A DNA stretch of 64,000 nt, taken from contig SVLT01000002.1 of NCBI GenBank assembly GCA_015067845.1, positions 62,001 to 126,000 of the forward strand, read 5' to 3'. Under the pieces are notes generated by a model. That model did not search any database. It saw nothing but the letters and a program-made list of their open reading frames with translations, and was not told where the DNA came from. Numbering within the stretch: the stretch's first letter is position 1; the number at the start of each line of letters is the position of its first letter. This stretch comes from Oscillospiraceae bacterium. Lineage in GTDB: Bacteria > Bacillota > Clostridia > Oscillospirales > Oscillospiraceae. The translations under genes were made by a program, and so were the position numbers. Shown here piece after piece: positions 35,188-43,594 of the stretch.

Positions 35188-36564
35188 ATGCAACAAGGCA
35201 CATTCCATGTCCACCCGGATCAGGTATATCAGAAGATCACTGACTTTGGAGCATCCGCTTGTTGGTGGTCTCACGAAATCGGCCACAACGAGCAAGTCGA
35301 CCAATATTTGGATCTGCTGTTTGGTCCAAAAGGTCTTGCATTGAATGCATTTCGCATCAATGTAGGTGGTTGTGTTAACACAGATCGTACCGACGGATGC
35401 TTATCCAGTCCGTCCAGAAACCCATATTCCCCTCTGGACGAAAACGGTAGATTTGATATCACCCGAGACAGCGGCACCTGGCGGGTGGTGAAGAAGGCTG
35501 TTGAATTAGGAACAATTTCCGATTTTACCATTTTTATGAACTCCCCCCCTACCACCATGACCAAAAACAGCAGAACCTTTGCAGATCGGCCTGAAAAAGA
35601 AGGTGAGTTCGTTTCCAATCTCCGGGAAGACTGTTATGAAGCTTATGCCGCCTATGTTGTAGACTGTGTTGAAGCTTTTTTGAAAGAAAACGTGCCTGTC
35701 AAATATGTCAGCCCTGTCAACGAACCCCAGTGGCAGTGGGATGACAGGAATCATCAGGAGGGATGCCACTATACACCAGAGGAAGTTATTCGGATCTGCA
35801 AGCTGGTTATCGGTGAGTTGAATCAACGCGCGCAAGAAAACTCTATGCTCAAAAATGTTCGGATCAGCATGCCGGAGACCGCGCAATGGTATCAGCGTAC
35901 CTATGTCCATGATATGTATTACCTCATGTGTAACGATCCAGAGATTGCACCGTATGTCGACCACTTTTCCGCCCATTCCTACGGTACTACCAAGGCACAA
36001 AAAATCGACACGAGGGCATATTTCGACTCTCTGGGGATCGACATCCCACTTCACCAAACAGAATGGGCTCCCCTTCACGCCGATTTCACAGACAACATGG
36101 ATTTTGCGTTGGAAATGGCGCATGTGATGTGTGAGGATTTTTCGATCCTGCACACGCGCCATTGGACATGGTGGCTCGGCATTTCCGGTTTTTCCTGGCC
36201 GGATGGTCTCATCTGCGTGGACAAGAAAACGGGTCAGAATATCACTCTGCCTAAACGCTATTTCACCATGCTTCACCACAGCCGCTTTATCAAGGGCCTG
36301 TACAATATCGGCATGGATCAGAACGATTTGCCAACCGGTGTGACGGGAGCCGCCTATGGCAAGGCTGACGGAACGAGCCTGGTGTTGATTCTGGTCAACA
36401 GCGAAAATAACCCCGTGAATGTGCATTTATCCGGCCTGCCCTCCTCTGAAGCTGACGCATTTGAAACTTCCCAATATTTGGACTGCCTCTATCTTGGCAA
36501 ACAGGATCTTTCCAAAGGATACGTACTCCCTGCACGCTCCATCACAAACCTAGTGATCAGATAA
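35188..36564 (+). CDS. cytosolic GH30-family glycoside hydrolase
   Basis: About 458 residues with no signal peptide. The acid/base is in YVSPVNEPQWQWDD, the nucleophile in LHQTEWAPLH, and FMNSPPTTMTKNSRTFAD is the same substrate loop as in the secreted GH30 at 10856-13240. The C-terminal all-beta domain ends LPARSITNLVIR. It would finish the breakdown of imported oligosaccharides that the surface enzyme produces (inference). AAAGGAG precedes ATG codons at 35182 and 35188; 35188 has the better spacing. Confidence 0.87.
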   Translation: MQQGTFHVHPDQVYQKITDFGASACWWSHEIGHNEQVDQYLDLLFGPKGLALNAFRINVGGCVNTDRTDGCLSSPSRNPYSPLDENGRFDITRDSGTWRVVKKAVELGTISDFTIFMNSPPTTMTKNSRTFADRPEKEGEFVSNLREDCYEAYAAYVVDCVEAFLKENVPVKYVSPVNEPQWQWDDRNHQEGCHYTPEEVIRICKLVIGELNQRAQENSMLKNVRISMPETAQWYQRTYVHDMYYLMCNDPEIAPYVDHFSAHSYGTTKAQKIDTRAYFDSLGIDIPLHQTEWAPLHADFTDNMDFALEMAHVMCEDFSILHTRHWTWWLGISGFSWPDGLICVDKKTGQNITLPKRYFTMLHHSRFIKGLYNIGMDQNDLPTGVTGAAYGKADGTSLVLILVNSENNPVNVHLSGLPSSEADAFETSQYLDCLYLGKQDLSKGYVLPARSITNLVIR

Positions 36565-36681
36565 TCTTGCGGCCGCAGTCATTACTGCGGCCGCCATGCA
36601 TTTCCATGCTCCGCAATTTTTGTGCAGAACCACAAAAAGCAATTAATGTCCTACTTTTTCGTCGTTCTTTGTAATAATAGC

Positions 36682-36747
36682 TTGACAGCGTCCTGCAAAG
36701 GCATTATAATATAACTATCGATTTATCGCATTGTGATATATCGCATT
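36682..36747 (+). promoter_or_regulatory. consensus promoter and direct-repeat operator, AraC-type gene
   Basis: TTGACA (36682-36687), 17 bases, TATAAT (36705-36710): a perfect sigma-A promoter. Downstream, TATCGCATT occurs twice in direct orientation (36724-36732 and 36739-36747), 15 bases apart, a spacing typical of regulator half-sites. Confidence 0.8.
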
Positions 36748-36787
36748 TTGTCATTTATCAAAATTGAATCAGGAGGTGAAATACAGT

Positions 36788-37546
36788 ATGTATAGGCTGC
36801 TGGTAGTAAACCAAATTGGTAACCATGTTGTAGAGGACATGGTAGCAACCTATATCCCCTTCCTGTTCTCCTCCGTAGATGTGCAAATTGCGGACAGTTA
36901 TTGCAGCGCAGTTGAGAAGCTTCATAATTCTTGCTATGATTTGGTGTTTGTGGAAGCAAGCGACTCCTGCGATGCGCTTCACAACCAAGAAGCTCGTAAA
37001 CAACTGATGGCTGCAGTCCATCAAATCCCAGATTCAAAAGTCATTCTCATTACGGATGTATACTCACCCGAATTGGCTCTGGAGCATCAGAATTCTCTTC
37101 TCCCCGATTTGCCGCAAATCAGTCTCTTCTATGATGTAGTCACTACAGCCTTCCCGGAAATAGCAACCTGCACACATCATTATGTTAATCGCCGTTGGTT
37201 GCTGAATCAGGATCCGCCCTCCATTCGTATTCTGAACGTTCTTGATATTATACGAAATGAATACCGCCGGGACATTAGTCTCACATATCTGGCAGAAAGA
37301 GTATATGTGTCTCCTTGTTACCTCAGTACGACCTTCAGCAAGTTTATGGGCGCAGGTCCGATGGCCTATGTAAATCGCCTGCGCCTGGAGCAAGCAGCGT
37401 CGATGCTGATATCTACCCCCATCAGCGTTACCGAGATATGCACCTATTTAGGCTATAATAACCTGCCCTATTTTTGTACCTGTTTTAAGCGAAAATACGG
37501 CATGACTCCGGCACAATATCGCCTGGAGCATTCTTCTGTATCCTAA
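36788..37546 (+). CDS. AraC-family regulator with receiver-like N-terminus
   Basis: A 252-residue protein. The first 120 residues (YRLLVVNQIGNHVVED, YDLVFVEASDS, SKVILITDVYSP) resemble a response-regulator fold, but the acidic pocket and phospho-acceptor Asp are not convincing (VFVEAS in place of a D at the beta3 end). The C-terminus has two AraC helix-turn-helix motifs (LTYLAERVYVSPCYLSTTF; VTEICTYLGYNNLPYFCTCF). It probably senses something other than phosphorylation. The ATG at 36788 follows AGGAGGTGAAATACAGT. Confidence 0.82.
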   Translation: MYRLLVVNQIGNHVVEDMVATYIPFLFSSVDVQIADSYCSAVEKLHNSCYDLVFVEASDSCDALHNQEARKQLMAAVHQIPDSKVILITDVYSPELALEHQNSLLPDLPQISLFYDVVTTAFPEIATCTHHYVNRRWLLNQDPPSIRILNVLDIIRNEYRRDISLTYLAERVYVSPCYLSTTFSKFMGAGPMAYVNRLRLEQAASMLISTPISVTEICTYLGYNNLPYFCTCFKRKYGMTPAQYRLEHSSVS

Positions 37547-37569
37547 AACCCGATGATCCCACAATTATT

Positions 37570-37602
37570 AACGGCGTGGCAAAAAAGCCACGCCGTTTTT
37601 AT
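37570..37602. terminator. bidirectional terminator
   Basis: Perfect 11-base stem AACGGCGTGGC / GCCACGCCGTT with an A6 loop, then TTTTATTT. It ends the AraC gene and, on the minus strand, the long import operon. Confidence 0.88.
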
Positions 37603-37620
37603 TTGCGCAATGCAACACCG

Positions 37621-38484
37621 TCACTTCATAGCAACAGTGGTGCCGGGTGCTATTGCATACACCTTCCCATCGCTGTCCAGCCAGATCGTTTGATTCGTGG
37701 GATTGTACGCCAGTGTATTATCCACATTGTATTGCAACGCCTCATATGCTTTTACATATTCGTAGATCTCCATATTGGTGGCAAACCAAATATCGTCACG
37801 CGCGCTGAAGATACGGCATAATTCCTCGATATGATCCCAGTTGCTCCTTCTCTCAAACTCGTAGGTGTGTCCCCAGATATAGAAAAGTCTCGGATATCGG
37901 TCCGGCGCATAGAAGCTGTCGATATCCATTTCCGCAAACCGTTTTGCCCATTGCAGAATATTGGGATTATCATGGTGCGCTGTAGGGATCCAATTATGCC
38001 AATCCTCCGGCAAGCGGAAACGGTCATTGTCAGCAGCAAGACTTCTGGCATACGAAATATCCAAATCAGTCAAATAGCTTTTGATCCGGGGATATGAAGT
38101 GCCGTTATTCATTACTGTTATACCGGAATCCGGATAAGCCATGCCCCGGATGATCCGTCCGGTCATCCGCTCCAGTTCTCTGCGGCATTGCAGTGCGTCT
38201 ACAAGCGCGTCCACCGTGCGGGCATTTCCGGGGGCCACATGCTGCGCACCGTGAACCGCGACTTCGTGTCCCCCCGCAAGAATAACCGTATTCAGCTGCT
38301 CTTTGGTAATGTTGTAGCCGTTCTCATCCTGTGCCAGCCAAAGGCTGTTGATATTGAATGTTCCCTTGCAACCATATTTCTCTAAAATTTTACAGAGCCG
38401 CACATCTGTCTGCAGACCATCGTCATAGCTGAATGTAACCGTCTTTGTCTTACCGCCCGGGAAACGAAGATAGCGATATCTCAT
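37621..38484 (-). CDS. polysaccharide deacetylase (CE4/NodB-like)
   Basis: A 287-residue protein with TFSYDDG (catalytic Asp and metal Asp near residues 21-22), HEVAVHGAQH (metal His pair) and a later IWGHTYEFE motif. It lacks a signal peptide, so it may deacetylate imported oligosaccharides rather than cell-wall glycan. It is the last gene of the long minus-strand operon. Confidence 0.82.
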   Translation of the reverse strand: MRYRYLRFPGGKTKTVTFSYDDGLQTDVRLCKILEKYGCKGTFNINSLWLAQDENGYNITKEQLNTVILAGGHEVAVHGAQHVAPGNARTVDALVDALQCRRELERMTGRIIRGMAYPDSGITVMNNGTSYPRIKSYLTDLDISYARSLAADNDRFRLPEDWHNWIPTAHHDNPNILQWAKRFAEMDIDSFYAPDRYPRLFYIWGHTYEFERRSNWDHIEELCRIFSARDDIWFATNMEIYEYVKAYEALQYNVDNTLAYNPTNQTIWLDSDGKVYAIAPGTTVAMK

Positions 38485-38499
38485 TTGAGTTACCTCCTT

Positions 38500-39588
38500 T
38501 TAGATGACATTTCCATTTATGATTTGGCGAAGGCGTTCGCTCAGAATTCTGCGGTGATCGTCATCCACTAAGCTGGATTTGTTGCCATCATTGGGCGTAC
38601 TCAGGTAATTCCACACACTGTAGGGCGCATCCAATTCCTTCAACAGTTTGATCACATCGTTCAGCCAGTTTTCACGCCACTCCAGCGGTACATGCCGCAG
38701 CACCGAAAATTCTCCGCAATACAGAATCTTATCCGGATGGGCCGCCACGAAATCATAGGCCGCCTGCATACAGGATCGCAGATAATGAATATCGATGCGC
38801 TCGATCCCCTCATAAGTTTCCTTCTCGCCAAAAAATCTGCGATAGTCCCGGTAATACTCTACATCTCCGGGGTACGGCATATCCCGATTGTACAAGGCAT
38901 GACGATCCTGAAGTACACCGCGCTGATGGGTAAATTCGATGGGATCATAGAAATGGAATGTGTATACCACATTCTCATCCTCAAAGATCTCCAGTTCACG
39001 CAGAGACTCCGTGCAGTTCCAACGATTTCCGCCAATAATGATGATCCTGTTACGATTCTTTTCACGCAGAGCAGCCACGGTCCTGCACAGAATCTTATTC
39101 CACTCCGATGCAGGTTCATAACGCATTTCATTCAGAAGTTCAAATGCAACATACGGCCTGTCTGCATACCGATCTTCTAAAGCAAGCCAAAGCGCAATAA
39201 AGCGCTCCTGATAAACCGGATTATTCAGCAGATTGCTTTCCTCCGGAACATCGCAGTAATTGCCATAGCACTTGTGCATATTCAGGTTCACATTCAAACC
39301 GCACTCATGGCACCAATCGATGCATCTGTCCAGAAGTTCAAAGCTACGCATACGATATTCACCCAAAACGGGCTCCATAACAAACTGGTCAAAAGGAAGA
39401 CGAATATGGTCGACTCCAAGAGATGCGATATAGGCAATATCATCCCGGGTGATATATTTCTCAAAATGTTCCTCATCACCGATGGTCATCAGTAGACGCT
39501 TATCCGCAGGGATCGCCGTATAGCGCTTAAAATTTGTGAGCCAGCCGCCAATACCAATACCTTTTTCAAATCCTACGAACTTTTTCAT
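38500..39588 (-). CDS. GH5-family glycoside hydrolase
   Basis: A 362-residue cytosolic GH5 barrel: GIGIGGWLTNF at the N-terminus, FELLNEMRYE (acid/base Glu), TFHFYDP and ILYCGEFSV (nucleophile Glu). The lack of a signal peptide implies action on imported chains. The exact beta-linkage cannot be told. It lies 15 bases upstream of the deacetylase. Confidence 0.87.
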   Translation of the reverse strand: MKKFVGFEKGIGIGGWLTNFKRYTAIPADKRLLMTIGDEEHFEKYITRDDIAYIASLGVDHIRLPFDQFVMEPVLGEYRMRSFELLDRCIDWCHECGLNVNLNMHKCYGNYCDVPEESNLLNNPVYQERFIALWLALEDRYADRPYVAFELLNEMRYEPASEWNKILCRTVAALREKNRNRIIIIGGNRWNCTESLRELEIFEDENVVYTFHFYDPIEFTHQRGVLQDRHALYNRDMPYPGDVEYYRDYRRFFGEKETYEGIERIDIHYLRSCMQAAYDFVAAHPDKILYCGEFSVLRHVPLEWRENWLNDVIKLLKELDAPYSVWNYLSTPNDGNKSSLVDDDHRRILSERLRQIINGNVI

Positions 39589-39601
39589 CTCTTTGCTCCC
39601 G

Positions 39602-40225
39602 TTAGACCATTATGTTTTCACCCAGCAAGCCCATATGCACTTTTTGGGGATCCAAACCGGATTCCGGATGGGCGATCAGCCACTTGTTGCGATCGGTCAT
39701 CAGCTTGCCCTCACCGGCGCGATCCGGTTCCTTTTCCAAGGGCAAATTAGTGCCCTTGGGCAAAACAACGACCATTTTAAAGGCATCACCATCTACACCG
39801 CAGGGTGCGTAATGCAACGTGGTTCCGTAGGTCTCAAAAGCGGTACCTGCATTCACCAGAAAAGCCTCCACTTTTGCGGTATCATAGGTAAAGGTCTCCG
39901 GATCCACATCCTGTTCTCTGCCCAACAGCAGGATCAGGTCTGTACAGGCTAGATTCCACTCGGATGCTTTATGGTATTCCAGAGCGTTGAGTTTTTGACC
40001 ATGGCCACTGACATGTCCCATTTGAATAGGCATAAAACCATAGAAGGTTTCCGTCAATTCCCGGAATATGGGAAGTTTTTCCAGTTCTGGATCTGAAGCA
40101 ACATAAGTGCATCCTTCAGGTGGAGTCACTTTTTCCATGGCCTGCAGCAATTCATTGCAATCATATTCGGTAATGATCTTACCATACTGGCGGAATCGTT
40201 GATCCATTGCGCTGATAATTTCCAT
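39602..40225 (-). CDS. DUF4867 family protein
   Basis: A 207-residue protein matching DUF4867, with conserved PIQMGHVSGHGQKLNALEYHK, ACTDLILLLG and TTLHYAPCGVDGD. The His-rich LEYHK/TTLHYAP pattern suggests a cupin-like metal site and possibly a sugar isomerase-type role, but the function is unknown. It sits between the binding protein and GH5. Confidence 0.75.
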   Translation of the reverse strand: MEIISAMDQRFRQYGKIITEYDCNELLQAMEKVTPPEGCTYVASDPELEKLPIFRELTETFYGFMPIQMGHVSGHGQKLNALEYHKASEWNLACTDLILLLGREQDVDPETFTYDTAKVEAFLVNAGTAFETYGTTLHYAPCGVDGDAFKMVVVLPKGTNLPLEKEPDRAGEGKLMTDRNKWLIAHPESGLDPQKVHMGLLGENIMV

Positions 40226-40279
40226 AGTATCCTCCTTCTTGTGAAACCCCGGCAGTTGCCTGCCGGGGTAAGTGAATGT

Positions 40280-41701
40280 TTACTCGGTGTAACCCAGAAG
40301 TGTGTTTGCAGCGTCAATGGCAGCCTGATTAACAGGACGCAGGATCTCAATGATCTCGGCAGGAGTTCTGGTCAGTTTGCAGGGAGTGACCACATAGTCC
40401 CAGTAGTCGAAGTTGGGAACCAGGTAGTAGTACTCCATGATCATGGTATCTTCGCCGGTCAGGATCTTGTAGACCGTCTCGTCTACAGCCTTCTCATCCC
40501 GGAACAGCCAATAATAGCTATCCTTAAAGCTGATGCCCAGCTCGTCATGTTCAGGCAGCTTGTCGGTGTCGTACCATGCATTGATAATGGTAGCGACCTT
40601 ATTCGCTGTCTCCTCGTCCAGGCAGGAAGGAATGCAGACCGCAGTAGGAACGCTGGCAGTGCAGTTGCTGCCCTTGGGGCCTGCAGGATACATAACCGCG
40701 CCATAGTCATCGGCCATTTCCATCCAATAGCTCTGGATCTGCCAGTTACCGACAGTCATCGCAATTTTGCCATTTGCAAAGTCCGTGTACAGAGAATCCC
40801 AGGTCTCGCCATCCAGGAAGGGATGGCAGTAGCCCTTCTGCAGCAGGCTGACGATGAAGTTCATTCCTTCTTCAAACGCAGGATCCAGCGTACCGTCAAT
40901 CAATTTGCCGTTTTCATCGCGATTGACAAACCGTGCACCGTTGCTGTAAATGCCCATGTTCATGATGGTGCCATCATTACCGCCGAAACCGTAGATATCG
41001 GTAATACCGTCGTTGTCAATATCCTTGGTCAGCTTTTCGCACAGTTCTTCAAAATGTGTCCAGTCCCAATTGCCTTCCGCCTGCAGCTTGTAAGGCAGAT
41101 CCGGATCCAGGCCGGCCTCCTTGAACAGCCGCTTATTCCACAGCAGGTAATCACCAGGCTCATTTTCAGAAGGACGAGCGCCATAAATCTTGCCGTCGAT
41201 GGTGTAATACTCGATACTTTCCTTGCTCCATTTGGGATCGTTCTCAAAATCGAAAGCATCCAGTGTGGACAGATCATACAGCAGGCCCTGGGAAGCCATA
41301 GCGGTAACATAGTTGTGTTCGCCCATAAACGCGGAGCAAGGGGGATCATTCTGGAGGATGCTATTGATCAAAACCTCAGAATATGTACCCATATTCTGCA
41401 GACCGATCTCCTGGAACGTAAAATTCATCTCAGCCTGAAGCATCTCGTGGTATTCCAGGCAAATCTGATCCCATGCGGTTTCAGGTTCCTTCGGTTCATA
41501 CTCGGCAGGGCCCCACCAGTTACCAAGAATGAATGTCATGCCACCCATATCCGGATAATTGACTTCCGGGGTTGTGGGGAGAGTAGCATCCGTCGGGGTA
41601 GTATCCGTCGGATTGGCAGGTTCCTCGTTGCATGCAGTCAGACCCAGCATCAGGCTCAGGATCATCATAATCGCCAGGACCAATGATAACGATCTTTTCA
41701 T
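40280..41701 (-). CDS. sugar ABC transporter substrate-binding lipoprotein
   Basis: A 473-residue family-1-type extracellular binding protein with lipobox LGLTACN. It binds an oligosaccharide outside the cell and hands it to the two permeases encoded directly upstream (41739-43593). No ATPase gene is nearby, so a shared MsmK-type ATPase elsewhere is implied. Confidence 0.88.
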   Translation of the reverse strand: MKRSLSLVLAIMMILSLMLGLTACNEEPANPTDTTPTDATLPTTPEVNYPDMGGMTFILGNWWGPAEYEPKEPETAWDQICLEYHEMLQAEMNFTFQEIGLQNMGTYSEVLINSILQNDPPCSAFMGEHNYVTAMASQGLLYDLSTLDAFDFENDPKWSKESIEYYTIDGKIYGARPSENEPGDYLLWNKRLFKEAGLDPDLPYKLQAEGNWDWTHFEELCEKLTKDIDNDGITDIYGFGGNDGTIMNMGIYSNGARFVNRDENGKLIDGTLDPAFEEGMNFIVSLLQKGYCHPFLDGETWDSLYTDFANGKIAMTVGNWQIQSYWMEMADDYGAVMYPAGPKGSNCTASVPTAVCIPSCLDEETANKVATIINAWYDTDKLPEHDELGISFKDSYYWLFRDEKAVDETVYKILTGEDTMIMEYYYLVPNFDYWDYVVTPCKLTRTPAEIIEILRPVNQAAIDAANTLLGYTE

Positions 41702-41738
41702 GGTATTCCTCCTAGATTCTTGTAAATTTAGTTTTTAT

Positions 41739-42686
41739 TTACATCTTGACCGCAGAAGCGCTCAAAGATTTCACAAATTTCTTCTGTGCCACCAAGTACA
41801 AAAGGATCACCGGGATCAGCACAAGAAGGGTTCCCGTGGCATTGATTGCAGCTATATAGGTAAAAGAGGGTCTTGTATCCAAATAGCCGATCAAGCTTGT
41901 GGACAATGCGCTCAATCTTGTAGGCAGCAACAACGCAGACTTCAGCAGCAGGTTGGTAAGATAATTGTCTGTCCACTGCCACACGAAAGAGAACAGGAAA
42001 CAGGATGTGGCAATGGGCATCGCGTCAGGTAGCATGATCTCCACCAACGTCTTCAGCGTCCCGCATCCATCGATATACGCCGCTTCCTCAATATCCTTGG
42101 GCACATTTCGGAAATACTGGCGGAACAAGTAAATGTACAGACCGCATTTCAATCCCGTACAAGTGCCGGCCAACAGCAAGACCGGCGCAACGGAACCCGT
42201 CAGATTGAGCGGTTTCCCCAAAAGCGCTTTAAAAAGTCCAAAGATATCAAAGTATCGGAAATTCAGCAACAGGGAGGACGCATAGGTCTGCGGGGGGATC
42301 ACGATCATCAGAATGACCATAAAGAACCAAAAATTCTTTAGCGGGAACTGATATCTTGCAAAACCGTATCCCACCAGCAGCGTGGACATCACCTGAAGCA
42401 CCGCCACACCTGTTGCCAGCGAAAAGGTATTAGCGAAGGACTTGGTGTAATCCATCAGTTTCAGCGCGACCTCGTAATTATCAAATGTAAAATGTCTTGG
42501 CAACGACACCACAGTTTGATCGTATAAATCCTGCTCTTCCATGAAGCTGATGGAAATTTTGTTAAGCAACGGCTGTAAAATAGTAAAACATAGCCCGAAC
42601 ATCAAAATCAGCAGCACAAGATCCGCAGAAAACTTGATCAGCCTTCGTTTCAGGCCATCTTTTGTGATTCTGATACCTTTAGTCAT
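41739..42686 (-). CDS. carbohydrate ABC transporter permease (MalG-like)
   Basis: A 315-residue protein with six membrane helices and an EAA loop (EEAAYIDGCGTLKTLVEIMLP). It overlaps the partner permease by 8 bases and works with it and the 40280-41701 binding protein. Confidence 0.9.
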   Translation of the reverse strand: MTKGIRITKDGLKRRLIKFSADLVLLILMFGLCFTILQPLLNKISISFMEEQDLYDQTVVSLPRHFTFDNYEVALKLMDYTKSFANTFSLATGVAVLQVMSTLLVGYGFARYQFPLKNFWFFMVILMIVIPPQTYASSLLLNFRYFDIFGLFKALLGKPLNLTGSVAPVLLLAGTCTGLKCGLYIYLFRQYFRNVPKDIEEAAYIDGCGTLKTLVEIMLPDAMPIATSCFLFSFVWQWTDNYLTNLLLKSALLLPTRLSALSTSLIGYLDTRPSFTYIAAINATGTLLVLIPVILLYLVAQKKFVKSLSASAVKM

Positions 42687-43593
42687 AATAATACACCATC
42701 CTTGAAATCAGAAGCACCGATATGCCGATCAGCGCCAGCATGGCAATACAGTAGATCCATGCCATTGCCGACGCATAGCCATAGTCCATCGTGGCAGAAA
42801 TGGTGGTCATGATCTTTTCCATCAACGGATTCTCCGTTCTGGCGAACTGATCAATGATCGTGTAGATCCAGTTGACCAGGATCATAGGCGTCAGCATCGG
42901 GATCGTGATCTTCCACAGTTTTTGCCATTCATCACAGCCTTCCATGTCCGCAGCCTCGTAGATCGACGGATTGATCGCCTGAAGTCCGGAGAGGAAAATG
43001 ACGATCTGGATACTGGAGGCGACCACGATATCATAGAAGTGATTAATAATTTTGACCACCAGTGAAATGATCTCCTGACCACTGCTTCCCAGTGCGCCCA
43101 ATAACAGATTCTGCACTGTTGTCGTGATGGATGTATCCACAGATGCGCTCTGCATATCCTGAATACCCATCAGCAAAGTATTGCTTCGCTCCATGCCTAC
43201 AATGACACCGGATGTCAAAATCACCGGCATGAAGAAGATGGCGCGAACAACACCTCTGCCCGGAAAGCTTCGGTTGAGCAAAACGGCAATGATCAGGCTG
43301 AAAATGATGATGCATGGAACATCGATCAGCAGATCCCGAACCGTCTCCACCAGCAACCGGTTAAAATCCTTATCTACCGTCAACGCATGGATATAGCTCT
43401 TCAAGCCCCAAAACTCCAAACCGAATCCGGTTCCGTCTGTTTTAAGCGTAACATCAGAAAGGCTCATGCCCAGGGAGGTAACAACCGGTGAAAACAGGAA
43501 CAACAGGAAGCCGATCAGAAACGGACTGATAAACAGGTAACCGGTAATAGATTTTCTGGTGCTCATACTCAAGCGACGCGGTTTCCGTTTCAT
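42679..43593 (-). CDS. carbohydrate ABC transporter permease (MalF-like)
   Basis: A 304-residue protein with six membrane helices and an EAA loop (YEAADMEGCDEWQKLWKITI). The start at 43593 follows AAGGAGGAAGATAAT; a longer frame to 43701 reads into the preceding gene and is not used. Pairs with the 41739-42686 permease. Confidence 0.9.
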   Translation of the reverse strand: MKRKPRRLSMSTRKSITGYLFISPFLIGFLLFLFSPVVTSLGMSLSDVTLKTDGTGFGLEFWGLKSYIHALTVDKDFNRLLVETVRDLLIDVPCIIIFSLIIAVLLNRSFPGRGVVRAIFFMPVILTSGVIVGMERSNTLLMGIQDMQSASVDTSITTTVQNLLLGALGSSGQEIISLVVKIINHFYDIVVASSIQIVIFLSGLQAINPSIYEAADMEGCDEWQKLWKITIPMLTPMILVNWIYTIIDQFARTENPLMEKIMTTISATMDYGYASAMAWIYCIAMLALIGISVLLISRMVYYYD

Positions 43594-43594
43594 A

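Noticed and set aside
36682..36710. Another regulon-box promoter
   Set aside because: The 15 bases before its -35 do not match the box and the -35 is a perfect consensus, so it should not need the activator.
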